From the NCBI GenBank assembly GCA_037693485.1, contig CM075351.1, forward strand, positions 159,592,501 to 159,656,500: a stretch of 64,000 bases of DNA, given 5' to 3'. The translations under genes were made by a program, and so were the position numbers. The notes under the pieces are model-generated. The model was not told the origin of the DNA. It did no database searches and saw only the letters and a program-made list of their open reading frames with translations. Source of the DNA: Kitagawia praeruptora. Lineage: Eukaryota; Streptophyta; Magnoliopsida; Apiales; Apiaceae. Shown one piece after another: positions 1 to 11,500 of the stretch; position 1 is the first letter of the stretch, and each line of letters starts with the position of its first letter.

Positions 1-1475
1 ATCAAAATGATTTTGACAAGAAAAGAAAAAGGGGACTCTGGCAGGTGTGGGAATCGTTGACGAACGATTCCCGGGATGTGTAAGCGGCCGTGAGCCAGGC
101 GGTCCATCAATTATTATTCCGGCCCATGTGTTGCCGAAGGATGATTACGGATGTAGTTTTCATCGAGGGTGATTACGGATGTAGTTTTCACTCAGGGATA
201 GTTACGGATGTAGTTTCTATCCTTCTACCGGTAGAGAAGACCCGCGGATTATTGGACTTGGATGTGGCGACTGATCATCGTCAATCCTTGTCAGGTTTTT
301 ATGTTTTCTTTAAGTCCCATCCTCCACTTTGGAAAAATACTCAAACACTGCTTCTTAGGCCTAAGTGCCAAGTAGCCGATAGTGTTGTTTTCAATTTTGA
401 AAGATGATGAATTCATGCAGTATCTAGAACTGCAAGATTATTCTAACAATAATGGCACGTGCTTGTGCACTTTTGCAATTATTCAAAAGATGAAAGATGG
501 TTCATCGGTTATTTGATGTTAAGCACCAAATGTTTTGCTTCAAGAGCTTTGACTCTCTTCCTATCAGTTATTTCGGAGTTTAACATATCAAGTGGTTAAA
601 GAACTTATACCCGGTACATGATGTTGTTCTGTAAGGTGTTTGATAGAAATGACATACTTATATGTATATGCTTTCAGATTGAGAAATACTAAAAATGAAA
701 CCTTCTAATGGTTGGTTTGTGTATGATGATAAGAAACTGTCTTAGCAGCATATTGAACTGCGTATTTTGAAAAGCCTTCTAAAAGATTAGCAATACTGTA
801 GTGTACACTATTTCGCTAAGATATGAGGATTACTACGATTATTATAAACTTATCTATTCATTGGATGTTGCGTTAAACGTCATATTTTCTTTATTGAAGT
901 TTCATTGTTGTAAATATTTCGAATTGATATTAAGGATCGTTATATTTCGAAAACTCCATGTGTATATTGATATATATTGTTGTGCTCTATTAATACTTGC
1001 TGGGCAATTCTTTCGCTCATACTTGCTTGTTTTAAATATTAACCTTTCAGAGGAAGGTAGATGATTGAGGCTTATCTGCATGGCTCAGAAGAAGCAGGCA
1101 GTACGCCCTTATGAAGATGATATGATCCAGAACATAGATAGCTGGAATAGGTTATATGTAAGTACATTGATGTGTAATATATATTACTTTGTACTGAGTA
1201 GTACTAGTTGCTGGTGTACTTCCCAACGAAGATATACTAGTAGTATAAGATTTTTAAGACATAGTGCGATGTAATAGAATGGATGTAATAAAGATGTAAA
1301 GATTTTAGTTCTTGTTTCTAGCCCTATGACCTAAAAGATGCTTGGTGGTTGGGGTCGCAGAATTATATTTCAGTTTTAATGATTACAGATGGTTTAATGT
1401 TGTTAAACAGGTAATTTGATGTTAAGGATTTCCGCGTGACGACCAAATCCCTGATCCCGGATTTGGGGCGTTACA
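1..1475 (+). mobile_element. 3' part of a giant gypsy-type LTR, cut by the window edge
   Basis: From about 480 on this aligns by eye with 61300-62264, the right part of the giant LTR later in the window. Shared stretches include the block around 670-860, the TTGCTGGGCAATTCTTTCGC stretch near 1000, the GAGGAAGGTAGA block near 1050 and the final GGATTTGGGG..GTTACA. It ends in TTACA at 1471-1475. No primer binding site follows, so this is a 3' LTR or a solo LTR rather than a 5' LTR. The left end is outside the window. Short open frames inside it look like chance frames. Confidence 0.75.
143..222 (+). repeat. Three short direct repeats inside the LTR fragment
   Basis: A unit of 28-29 bp with the core TTACGGATGTAGTTT occurs three times in a row, starting near 143, 171 and 200. 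I do not see this array in the other giant LTRs of the window. Confidence 0.8.
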
Positions 1476-1991
1476 TGAGATGTTTAGTGCATGAACAGCC
1501 TAAACTGCATCTACCGACAAACTTTTTTAACAACACCGTGTGAGCGACTCTTTTGATATTAAACTCTTTATGGATGCATTTTTTGATTACTAGTGTCCCT
1601 CCATTTACATTAGCTGTTGCATTTGGTTCACTGCATTTTGTGTGGAGGGTCCAATACTATCATGTAAAATCTTGCAGAAATAATAAAGGTACAATGTATC
1701 GATGACCTGTATTACGAGGGCACTTTTATAACATATCGATGACCCTCGTTTGGAGCTTGCCTGTGCCAGATCTGTTAATCCACAGGCCTTCATATAATTA
1801 TGTTATGTGTGATTTGCTCTTGAACATTGAACATTAAGTGCCCAGTTTCATAATTCACAAACACGGGAACAGCTTTGAATTTGTTAGCTTACCATCGAAG
1901 TAAATTTACTGAAAGCTTGTCATGCGAAAACAAATGAATTACGGACTTTGCCATGTTGACACCAGTTACCATATTGCTGCTACTACACCAG
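1476..1991. other. Unassigned intergenic sequence
   Basis: No transposon ends or convincing coding frame were recognised. A 62-codon minus-strand frame at 1605-1793 has no recognisable motif. GTCATCGATA-like text occurs twice in the 1690-1750 stretch. It may be host DNA or an old decayed repeat. Confidence 0.4.
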
Positions 1992-1994
1992 TTA

Positions 1995-2389
1995 GAGCAT
2001 CTCCAACGGAGCTGGCTAAAAATGGTTGGCTAAAATAATATTTGCTGAACCTGTAAGGTATTTGTTGAACCTGTAAGGTTTTGTACTCCAACGGTGTTGA
2101 CTATAATAGTTGGCTATAATTGAAAAATAGTATTTTATTATTATTTCAAGTTGTTATAAATAGAATGTATTCTTTTAATATGGTAATAGATGACGTGTAA
2201 TTTTGCTACAGGTCTGCTACAGGTCTTTATGGTTCGACAAATATATCCAATATCACGGGGTTGACTAAAATTATACACAAGGGGTTTGTACTGTTGGAGT
2301 GCAAATTTTTTTACACAATCTCTATGATTTTTATTTAAGGTATTCCACCTAGACTTTTAGCTAATGGTTTTTCCCCATTGGAGATGCTC
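1995..2389. mobile_element. Tourist-like (PIF/Harbinger) MITE
   Basis: The element starts GAGCATCTCCAACGG and ends CCATTGGAGATGCTC, so the termini are inverted repeats. It is flanked by TTA on both sides (1992-1994 and 2390-2392), the 3-bp target duplication of the PIF/Harbinger superfamily. It is about 395 bp with no coding capacity. The left breakpoint of the 10-kb tandem duplication lies inside it near 2312, so only its right part recurs in the second copy, starting at 12341. Confidence 0.8.
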
Positions 2390-2392
2390 TTA

Positions 2393-2914
2393 CCATGTTG
2401 CTGCTACCAACCAACATTTTGCCTATCTAAATCATTCAAATTAAAATTAAATATTGTAAATAATGATTATATTAAAATATAATTGTAAAATAAAGTAATT
2501 TTTTTACATATAAAAAAAAATCCGTGCATCGCCCGTGTTATAAGCTAGTATTATAAATACCAATACCTAATCAATTTTCTTTTTGAGGTGAAACATGTTA
2601 TATTTTCTATTTTTCAGTAACCAATCAATTCCAATTTTCAGATAAAACATATTATATTTTGCATTCTATCTAATTAAAATATTTTTCTTTCTGAAAATAC
2701 TATATTGAGTTCTATTTAATTAAATTAAATTATAATATTATAATTAATAATAATTAACCAATTACCTTTTTTCTGTTAAAATACGTTACCTATTTTATTT
2801 TTTCTGCTAGAAACCTATTATTTTGAATAATATCACAAACAATTTTATTTAAATAAAATTAAATAAAAATAATATTATAATAATTAATAACTAACCATTT
2901 ACCTTTTGGGTGTT
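2393..2914. other. AT-rich spacer with a possible Helitron-type 3' end
   Basis: Very AT-rich, with no coding frame. At about 2521-2550 the text TCCGTGCATCGCCCGTG followed by TTATAAGCTAGT resembles the short GC hairpin plus CTAG(T) end of plant non-autonomous Helitrons. A related TCCGTGCATCGCACAGG lies near 25087. I could not find the matching TC-start, so this is a low-confidence reading. The stretch is repeated at about 12422-12943. Confidence 0.3.
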
Positions 2915-3221
2915 GGCCCCCAATATCACAATTTGAAAGCAAATGGCCCCAAATATCACAACTCAAAATCTTGGCCCCAAATATCACTCTAAAATACAGT
3001 TGCGTGTAGCGTCTGAGTTTTTTTTTTTTCAAAATGCTGAAGCGTGTAGCGTTTTGGAGGAGAGAGAGAGGTAATACGCTGCTTAAAATAACGTTTGGGG
3101 AGAACGCTAGACGCTCTAGCGTTGGAAGGGGGAAAACGCTAATTAAAAAGGTGTTTTGGGGGGGGGCACGCCATATAGTTTGGTGTTTTGCTTTGGTTTT
3201 AGTTATTTTTTTTTTACTGTA

Positions 3222-3352
3222 AACGCTACTTTAAGTTTGGTTTTGGGCTAGTAACACAACTTTAAGTTTGGTTTTGGGCTAGTAACGCTACTTTAAGTTT
3301 GGTTTTGGGTAAATTTTTTTTTGAAACGTTACTTTAAGTTTGGTTTTGGGTA
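3222..3352 (+). repeat. 31-bp tandem repeat inside the fold-back element
   Basis: Four copies of a unit containing CTTTAAGTTTGGTTTTGGG. The first two are exactly 31 bp apart. The later ones are spaced by added T-runs. It is repeated in copy B at about 13252-13382. Confidence 0.85.
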
Positions 3353-3511
3353 ATTTCAAAAACCCAAAATGGAAACGTCGAACCCAAAAAAGTTAATTGT
3401 TGAACCCTAAATTTAAATAAAATTGTATTTTTTAAATTAAAAAATTTTAATTAAAAAATTGAATCCGGCGGCCTGATTTTTAAACGCTAACGCGTTTAAA
3501 AATTAGGATAA

Positions 3512-3570
3512 GTTAGGGTTTAGGGTCTAGGGTTTAGGGTTGTAAACAACCCTAAACCCCAAACCCTAAT
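3512..3570. repeat. Telomere-like inverted repeat
   Basis: Several TTTAGGG-type units (plant telomere motif) run into TGTAAACA, after which CCCTAAA-type units run in the opposite sense. The result is a short palindrome of interstitial telomere-like sequence. It recurs in copy B at about 13542-13600. Confidence 0.75.
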
Positions 3571-4101
3571 TCCTAAATTCGTATACGGTTTATTCGTCGT
3601 TCCGAATATTTCTAAAACCAAAATTGGAAACATTGAACCCCAAAAGTTAATTGTTGAAATTCCGAGGGAATACAGCTAAAATATAAAATTTTAATTTTAA
3701 TTTTTACTTTAATTATAAATTTAAATTGAATATTTATAAAACCCAAAATGGAAACGTTGAACCCTAAAAGTTAATTACTGAACCCAAGAGAAAATGCAAA
3801 AGAAAAAATAAAAAATACAAAACACCACATTATGTGGCGTTCACCCGTTCCCTTCTTCCCTACTCCCCTTCCCTCTTCCCCTAACGCTAAGCGCAATAGC
3901 GTGTTTAAAAAAACGCTACTTTATACAGTGTTTTGGAGTGATAATAGGGGCCAACTTTTTCATTTGTGATATTTAGGACCATTTGTCTTAAAATTGTGGT
4001 ATTGGGGGCCTTTATTCTTACGTTTTCAACTAAAACATATCTATCATCTTTTATAAATTTTTAAAATAAAATCTCTCATTTTCTAAAATATCAAAAAAAA
4101 C

Positions 4102-4126
<25 letters not shown>

Positions 4127-4132
<6 letters not shown>

Positions 4133-4643
4133 GGAATAAAAACTAGGTTTAAATTATTACGGCTAGGGTTTGTGTATTTAATGCTAGGGTTCGTGAGCTT
4201 CGTGCTTTAATGGCTGCTTCTGCGTTCGAGACTTAAACGGTCCTCACAGAATGCCTACGTATCTCTGTATTAAGAGAATCAAGCCAATAAAACGTAGTTC
4301 TAGGTTGAGGGGTCTGACCCTTTATATAGGCTGAGAAGCCTCAGAATTAGGGTAGGGTTAGGAGACTTGGTGGGCAAGTCAGCTTTGAGGAAGGTTCTAG
4401 ACTCCTTCCTTGTAGGAGTCTGTTTCCTTGTATGATTGTGTGGCTTGGAGGCTACTTTTCGTAAGGATAACGTCCTTATCTGACTTGTATCTCCCAGCTG
4501 TTAATTACCTCTAAATATTAATTACGAAATTAATATTATAATTGGAGTTTGGGCCCACCTGGTGGGCTCCACGTTTGGACCATTCTAGGTCTAATTAATG
4601 CCACATTAAATGTGTCCTTAGGGCTTACTTTTAGCCCATATCA
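4127..4643 (-). repeat. Gypsy LTR, copy A (3' LTR)
   Basis: 517 bp. On the minus strand it starts TGATATGGGC and ends TTCCACAACA. A minus-strand TATA-like CCTATATAAAGG lies inside. It matches 14154-14670 and 24315-24831. Confidence 0.9.
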
Positions 4644-5014
4644 TTTGCCCCCCAACTTCTAGGAAAACTGGTCAGGTTTTCCTTTGAAGTTATAAAGGTT
4701 TATGTACACTAGTGTTTCACGTGTATCGTCTTGAATGTAAAGTGTGGAGCGACCTACACATTTACGACGATTTGCCTTATTCGAGGTTTAAGCAATTTTT
4801 TTTTGAATAACTTTTGTTATTGAAATTTGCCCATTTACTTTAAGGAATATAATTCCTCATATTTTTTCATATTCCTCCTAAATTTTTAGGATTTTTCTGG
4901 TACCCACGGGTATTTTTCTTTATTTTTGACATATCAATCAAAAATATTAAATTGTGCTTCATGCATAAAAAATTATTTTTTCTACTTTTCTGGAATTTTT
5001 GGAAATTAATTCTG

Positions 5015-5052
<38 letters not shown>

Positions 5053-5060
5053 CTCATTTT

Positions 5061-5654
5061 CGAGCTCAGAATTCGAGCTCAAAGTGTCCCAGGTCGTGGG
5101 CTTCGAGCTCGTTTTTCAGTTGAGTTTCGACCAGGAGCCTACGACCTCAACACAATGTAGTTTCGACCTCGAATAAGTCCCAGGTCGAGAGGACTTCCCA
5201 TGCTTCTTAGTTCATTTTCGACCTCGAATTAACGATCTCAATAAGAGAGAAAACGACCTCAAAAGGGGTCCCAGGTCGTGTGGTATTTCTTGAATTCCCA
5301 GTATAAATTCGACCTCAAACCTACGACTTCAACCCATGTTATAACGACCTCATATTTATGAGCTCGAATGACGTTTTAAACGATCTCAAACTTAGTCCTA
5401 GATCGTTAGGATTTTCCAAATTTTCAAGTTTATTTTCGAGCTCAGAATTTTGATCTTAATTCCAGAGAATTTCGACCTCAAAATGGGTTTCAAGTCGTAT
5501 AGATTTTTGGCGACTTTCTATTCTTTTTCGACCTCAAACTTACGAGCTAGTACCAGTTTATTTTCGACCTTGAATTAGGTTTCTTCTTGACTTTCCAGGT
5601 CGTTTGATCGAGCTCGGAATAGTATTGTCAAATGAGGTCGTTGGTCACGACCTC
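5061..5654 (+). repeat. CGACCTC/CGAGCTC motif array upstream of the antisense gene, copy A
   Basis: After a long poly-T tract come about 16 exact CGACCTC or CGAGCTC words, with variants such as CGATCTC, in roughly 600 bp. CCAGGTCG-like words recur near 5088, 5180, 5271, 5399, 5490 and 5597, often 91-92 bp apart, so the array looks like a degenerate tandem repeat of about 91 bp. It ends about 300 bp before the TATA box. A role in binding a regulator is inference. Confidence 0.75.
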
Positions 5655-5955
5655 AGACAATTTTTGTTTGGGACGCTAGTTTTGCTTTTGGGCCTTAATT
5701 CTGGGCCTCTCCTCGTGGGCTCTTTATGGACTTTGACTTGGGTTTCAATTTTTTGGTCAAAAACCTTAGTTAGGTTTATTAATATGGGTTGGGCCATGAC
5801 AGGCCTTTAATTGTTTTTACTAAATTTGGGCCTGAACAAGCCTAGTGTTGTTGGGCCTTTTAAAGTCCGCTTTGTGTTGACAGCCCATAAGAGTTTCCAA
5901 TAGGCTATAGCCGGTTGATATTCTCCCTAACCGGTTGAAATGCCCTATTTCTGCC

Positions 5956-5965
5956 TTTATAAAGG
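5956..5965 (+). promoter_or_regulatory. TATA box of the antisense gene, copy A
   Basis: TTTATAAAGG, followed by a C/T-rich leader. It is about 400 bp before the ATG at 6366, and no other TATA-like word is better placed. Confidence 0.6.
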
Positions 5966-6365
5966 CCAAGACTTTCATTTCCATTTCATCACAAAAGTTT
6001 CTAAAAATTTTCTCCTCTAAAAGTTCTCTCTAGAGCCTCAAAAGTTCTTTAAGAAATTTCCTTTGAAGAATCTGAGTTTGATCCTCATTCGTTCAAGTTT
6101 TCTGGTGATTTCTCTTAAAATCTTTGAAGATTTGAAGATTGCTCAAGGATTTCTGGAATTTTTCCATAAACTTTCCAGTTGCTGTTGAAGATTTGAAGAA
6201 CACTCGAGGTATTTTCCAGAATTTCTAGTTTTTTAGCTTGAAGATTGCCTTTTTTCTGGGTTTTCCCTTCAATTCCTTTGAAGATTTGAAGATTGTTCTA
6301 ACAACTTCTTCGTTTCTTGCAGATTTTCGTTGATCATCATAATTTTTCTTTGAAGATTTGAAGAA

Positions 6366-8148
6366 ATGGCTGAAGATCGTGCTTCTCAACGTTTCCAGAA
6401 ACTGCAAGTGGCCTCAAAAAGAGGTATCACCATTCGTTCTTCCTCCATGAGTTTACAGGATATGATTTTAAATCGTAAAGAAGATTTTCCATCCCTGTCA
6501 CACCTTGATTCCTATAATCATAGCAACATTTTCCATGACATAGAAAAAATCACTGACTATAATAGAATGTATAAAATAGAATATCCCTATAGGCTTATCC
6601 CAGCTGAACCTGGGGATCGATCTTGCCATTGGCGCCCCAATGCACTCTGTATTTATAGGGGTGCCATTGTTGCAGGGGTTCGATTCCCTTTTCATGAGTT
6701 TATCCCTAGGCTTTTAGCAGATGTAGGAGTTAACCCTTGTCAACTTCCTCCCAATTCTTGGAGGGTGATCAACTGTTTTCTGGTCCTTTGCCTTAAAAAC
6801 AAATTCCCTCTTTCTGTAGCTCTTTTTAGAAAAATATTTCAATTTAAAAATTCTGCTGAATCTACCCCGGGTTGGGTTTACATTAGTCACCGTTCTTCTA
6901 CTCCTCCAATCTTTCACCCCCAATCTATTCCTGACTCCAACCCAAAGTGGAAGAAGGAGTTCATGTACTTGATATGGGATGGTGGAGATTGGGGCAATGT
7001 TTTTCGTAGTACCTTTGGTAAGGTAGTAGATGGAAGTGCCAATGACATTGAGCTGAGTGAGGAAGAGACCCTTGCCTACCAGGAGCTCATCAAGGATAAT
7101 TATTCTACTATGGCTTGGGATCTCCTGAATGAGTTCCAACTTAAGACTTTGGGACTTTCCCGAGTGGGCAATAAGGGTAATTTCCTTTCCTTTTACATTC
7201 CTTTATTTGAATATGATTATCTCATACCCATTATTTGTTTTTTTTGTTTTGTGATTGCAGCTGCAGCCTTTATCAACAAAACCAACGAGCCAGAGGATGG
7301 GGACACTGCTAGGCTAAAAAGGGCTCGTTCAGGGAAAGATCCTCGAGCCCCAACAGCCTCAGATGCCTACTTGAGGCCCCATGTGGCTGATGTTGAGGAG
7401 GTAGATGGCTCCTCCAGGAGTGCTTGGCGCCCCAACTGGGGTATCAGGAAGAAGGACTCCATTGTTGGAGACTGTAAGCATGCTATGGATTGGTCCTATC
7501 ACTCCATCACCCCTGGTGACTTCAAGGACTATGTGTCTGGCTCCACTCTCGAAGGAGCTGAGAGTGCTGGAGCTCAGGCCTTTGCAGCTGTAAGCTCCTT
7601 ATTATCCATTCTTTTATGTATTTGTTTCGTCACCTAAACCGTGGTTTTAACTTTGTCTTTTGCAGGCTAATGCCAACTTCCAGGGGGTTGTCTTCCAAGC
7701 TAAGACTTGGCGTTCCAACTACGAGACTTACAAGGCCAAGTTTGATGACTCCCAGGATGAACTGGGCTCTGTCAAGGCCACCTTAGCGAGGAGGGAGAAA
7801 GAGCTTTTAGAGTCTCAGGCTGAAAATGTCTCTCTCAGGAAGGACAAGGATGACCTGATTGACGAATACCTTGCCTCCCAGGAGTATGTGGGCTTCATGG
7901 AGAAGCATGATGACTCTCTATTCCCTTATCAGTTTACTCAGGGATGGAACGAGGCACTTGCTGAGGTTACTAGCAGATTTCCTGGCACCCTTAGTGTCTC
8001 AGACTTCCCTAGCCCTCATGCTCCTATGGCCTTGGCAGTGCAGGACACACGGGAGGAGGACCCAGAGGATGATGAGAGGATCCTAGAGCCAGATTCCTCT
8101 GCTCACCCTGGTGCAGCCGGAGAGGATGAGCATACTGGAGATGCTTAG
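6366..8148 (+). CDS. Antisense accessory gene, duplicate copy A (PF04195-like)
   Basis: Duplicate of 16394-18176 with exons 6366-7176, 7261-7589 and 7666-8148 and the same splice signals. It keeps its own TATA box, leader intron and repeat array, so it may still be expressed although its host element has lost the 5' LTR and gag start. The only coding change I saw is Q14 here against K14 in copy B. The stop codon is about 380 bp from the convergent end of the pol fragment. Confidence 0.78.
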
Positions 8149-8529
8149 TAGCTGGCATATTTATCTTTATATTTATGCACTTTGCCTTCGGGCATGACTT
8201 TGTATGTTTGTTAACTTATCTTGAACTAGTTGATTATGTACTCTGCTTTCGGGCATAACTTTTAAGTTCGTAATTCCTTGTCCTTAATGCCTTTCAACTT
8301 ATCTATATTCGTATGTGTAGTCTGGTATTTTGTGCATATATATCAATGAGTCGGGTTCATATCTTATGCGAAAATGTAGGATAGTCTTATTAATATGAAG
8401 AAACGGGCACAGCCCTTACATAGATACTCTACTTCCAATATCACAAGTTTGAAAAACTTGGAATGGTTTCATCAACCTTATTTCTACTTCTATTACATAG
8501 GCAAAAAGCTAGGTCCTTTTCAGGAGAGC

Positions 8530-11500
8530 TTAAACATAATAAACCTTGAGGTTCAATGCATGCCAAGTCCGGGGCACCTCAACCCCGTCCAAGGTTTCCA
8601 ATTTGTAAGATCCTCGTCCTAGTGTCTTCTTGACTCGATACGGCCCTTCCCAGTTTGGGGCTAACTTTCCTTTCTGACCAACTCCAGAAGCCTCGATCTT
8701 CCTAAGAACCAAGTCACCTTGCTGAAAGAACCTCTCCTTAACCCTGTGGTTGTAGTAGAAAGATGCTTTCTTTTGATGCTCCGCATTTCTGGCATTTGCC
8801 TCATCCCTGACTTCATCAATCAAATCTAAGGCGAGCCTCATGCCTTCTTCATTAGCCTCTGGCTCGAATGCTTCAATTCTAGGTGATGCATGCATGATTT
8901 CTAGTGGTACGACTGCCTCGGCTCCATAAGCTAGTAGGAAAGGGGTTTCCCCAGTTGTTACTTTGCAAGTAGTACGATATGCCCAAAGTATAGGCAGTAA
9001 TTCATCCACCCAAGTATTTCTCGATCGTTCGACCCTCTTCTTAAGTCCATCAAGAATAATCCGATTGGCTACCTCAGCCTGTCCATTAGCTTGCGGATGA
9101 GCTACCGAAGTAAAACGAAGCTCGATAGCATTTTCCTCACAGTACTTTCTGAACTCTTCATTGTTGAATTGTGTCCCATTATCTGTCACAAGAATTCGGG
9201 GAATTCCATACCTGCAGATTATGTTCTCCCAAAAGAACTGGGAAACTTGTTTGGTGGTTATCTTGGCTAAAGGCTTAGCCTCAATCCACTTAGTGAAATA
9301 ATCAATGGCGACAATCAGAAACTTCCTTTGTGCTGAAGCTATGGGGAAAGGACCAAGAATGTCCATCCCCCACATTGCAAACGGAATGGGAGAGCTGATT
9401 GAGGTTAACCTTTCAGGCGGCTGCCTTACAACAGGGGCATGTTTCTGACATCTATCACACTTCTTGACATAATCCTGGGCATCTGCTAGCATCTCCGGCC
9501 AATAGAATCCCAGGCGGGTAATCTTGTGAGCTAAGGCTCTGCCCCCCAAGTGCTGCCCACAGATCCCTTCATGAACTTCTTCCAGTGCTTCTCTTGCCTC
9601 TTGGGGCCTTAGGCACTTCAAATACGGGATGACAAACGATCTCTTGTATAAGATGCCTTCAATCAAGGCATATCTCAATGCTCTCACTGACAATTTTCGT
9701 GCCTCCAAGGCATCATTAGGGAGCCATCCGGTTTCTAGATGAGCCTTAATAGGATCCATCCAACAGCCTCCAACATCGATAGGTGCTACCAACTTAGAAT
9801 TGATGGTCGGGGCCTTCAAGACCTGGAAGTAAACACTACCTGCATAATTCTCTATTTCAGAAGAAGCGAACTTAGAGAGGGCATCGGCCTTAACGTTCTC
9901 TTCCCTAGGAATGTGCTCCAGGTAGCACTCCTCAAACTGAGTCATAACAGCTTTCACGACTCTGAGGTATTTTGCCATAGTTTCATCCTTGGCCTCAAAC
10001 TCACCATTCACTTGCGAGACTACCAGTCTTGAATCTCCACACACCTTGAGGTTCTTGACCCTCATGACTCTGGCCAATCCCAATCCAGCTATTAATGCTT
10101 CATATTCAGCTTCATTGTTGGTTGTAGGAAAGTCCAACTTCAAAGCGTACTCAACCGTGAACCCATCGGGGCTTTGCAAAACCAAACCTGCACCACTAGA
10201 TTTTGTTTTTGATGCTCCATCAAAATAGAGCACCCAATACTCTTTCTGATCAGGTACAAGTTCTTCATCCTTACTCTCAACTCCAGGGGTGGTTACTATC
10301 TCCTGCCCCCCGACTTCTTGATTGCCAATGGTACATTCAACCAAGAAGTCAGCTAATGCCTGAGCCTTGATGGCTGTCCGAGGCTTATATGCAATGTCAA
10401 ATTCTCCGAGTTCGATTGCCCACTTAATTAACCTTCCACTGACCTTAGGGCTGTGCAAGATACTTCTCAACTGCTGGTCCGTCAGGACTTCAATCTTGTG
10501 TGACTGAAAATAAGGTCGTAGTTTCCTTGAAGCCGTCACCAATGCTAAAGCAAACTTCTCAATGGTGGAATAGTTCAACTCAGCTCCATGTAACACTTTA
10601 CTCACATAGTATATAGGTTTTTGAACCTTGTTCTCTTCCCTTATGAGGACGGCACTCAATGCTTGCTCAGATACCGCCAGGTATAGATAAAGAGTCTCTC
10701 CGATGCTAGGCTTGGCCAACAACGGGGCTTCAGCCATGTACTTCTTCAATTGCTCAAAGGCCTCTTGGCTTTCAGGGGTCCATTCAAAATTCTTTACCTT
10801 CTTTAATGTTTGAAAGAAAGGTAAACACTTATCACCAGATTTAGAGATGAACCTCCCTAAGGCTGCTACTCGGCCTGTCAACTTCTGCACATCTCTTATC
10901 GAACGTGGTGGTTCCATGTCTAAAATCGCCTTGATCTTGTCAGGATTGGCCTCAATGCCTCTCTTTGAAACCATCAGTCCTAAAAACTTTCCAGATCCAA
11001 CGCCAAAGGCACACTTAGCGGGATTCAACATCATCTTATGGTGCCTCAGCACTTCAAATGCCTCTTCGAGGTGCTTAATATGATCAGCTTTGAGTAGGCT
11101 CTTGACTAACATGTCGTCAACATACACCTCCATGGTTTTTCCAATCAGATGGGCAAATATCTTATTCACCAAGCGTTGGTAAGTAGCTCCTGCATTCTTT
11201 AGACCAAATGCCATAACAAGATAACAGAAGACACCAAAGTCAGTTATGAAAGATACCTTAGGGATGTCATCTTTGTGCATTTTAATCTGATTATAGCCGC
11301 TGAATCCATCCATAAAGCTTAACATCTCATGTCCAGCTGTGGCATCTATCAGCATGTCAATCCTTGGCAGGGGGAAACAATCCTTTGGGCATGCATCATT
11401 CAGGTCGGTGAAGTCTATACACATTCTCCACTTCCCATTCGCTTTTTTGACCATCACAGGGTTTGCTAACCATTCGGGAAACTGAATTTCTTCAATGAAA

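Larger units (their letters stand above)
2915..4010. mobile_element. Fold-back / MULE-like non-autonomous element, copy A
   Basis: It starts GGCCCCCAATATCACAA and ends in the complementary TTGTGGTATTGGGGGCC. The inverted arms run about 70 bp or more at each side, and each has GGCCCC..AATATCAC modules repeated inside it. The interior has tandem repeats, a telomere-like palindrome and repeated AACGCTA motifs, and no protein-coding frame. A clear 9-bp target duplication was not found, so superfamily assignment is inference from the long arms. Confidence 0.6.

Noticed and set aside
3034..3222. 62-codon frame in the fold-back element, repeated in copy B at 13064-13252
   Set aside because: Low-complexity frame across inverted-repeat DNA with no motif; it repeats only because the 10-kb segment is duplicated.
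3512..3570. True telomere or chromosome end
   Set aside because: Only a few degenerate units in both orientations inside a mobile element.
6714..7139. 141-codon minus-strand frame, also at 16742-17167
   Set aside because: Shadow of the antisense gene's exon 1; no start context or motif.
6366..7637. Reading the antisense gene as one unspliced 423-codon protein
   Set aside because: The end of this frame is hydrophobic intron text, whereas GT..AG joins give a longer frame continuing into a coiled coil.
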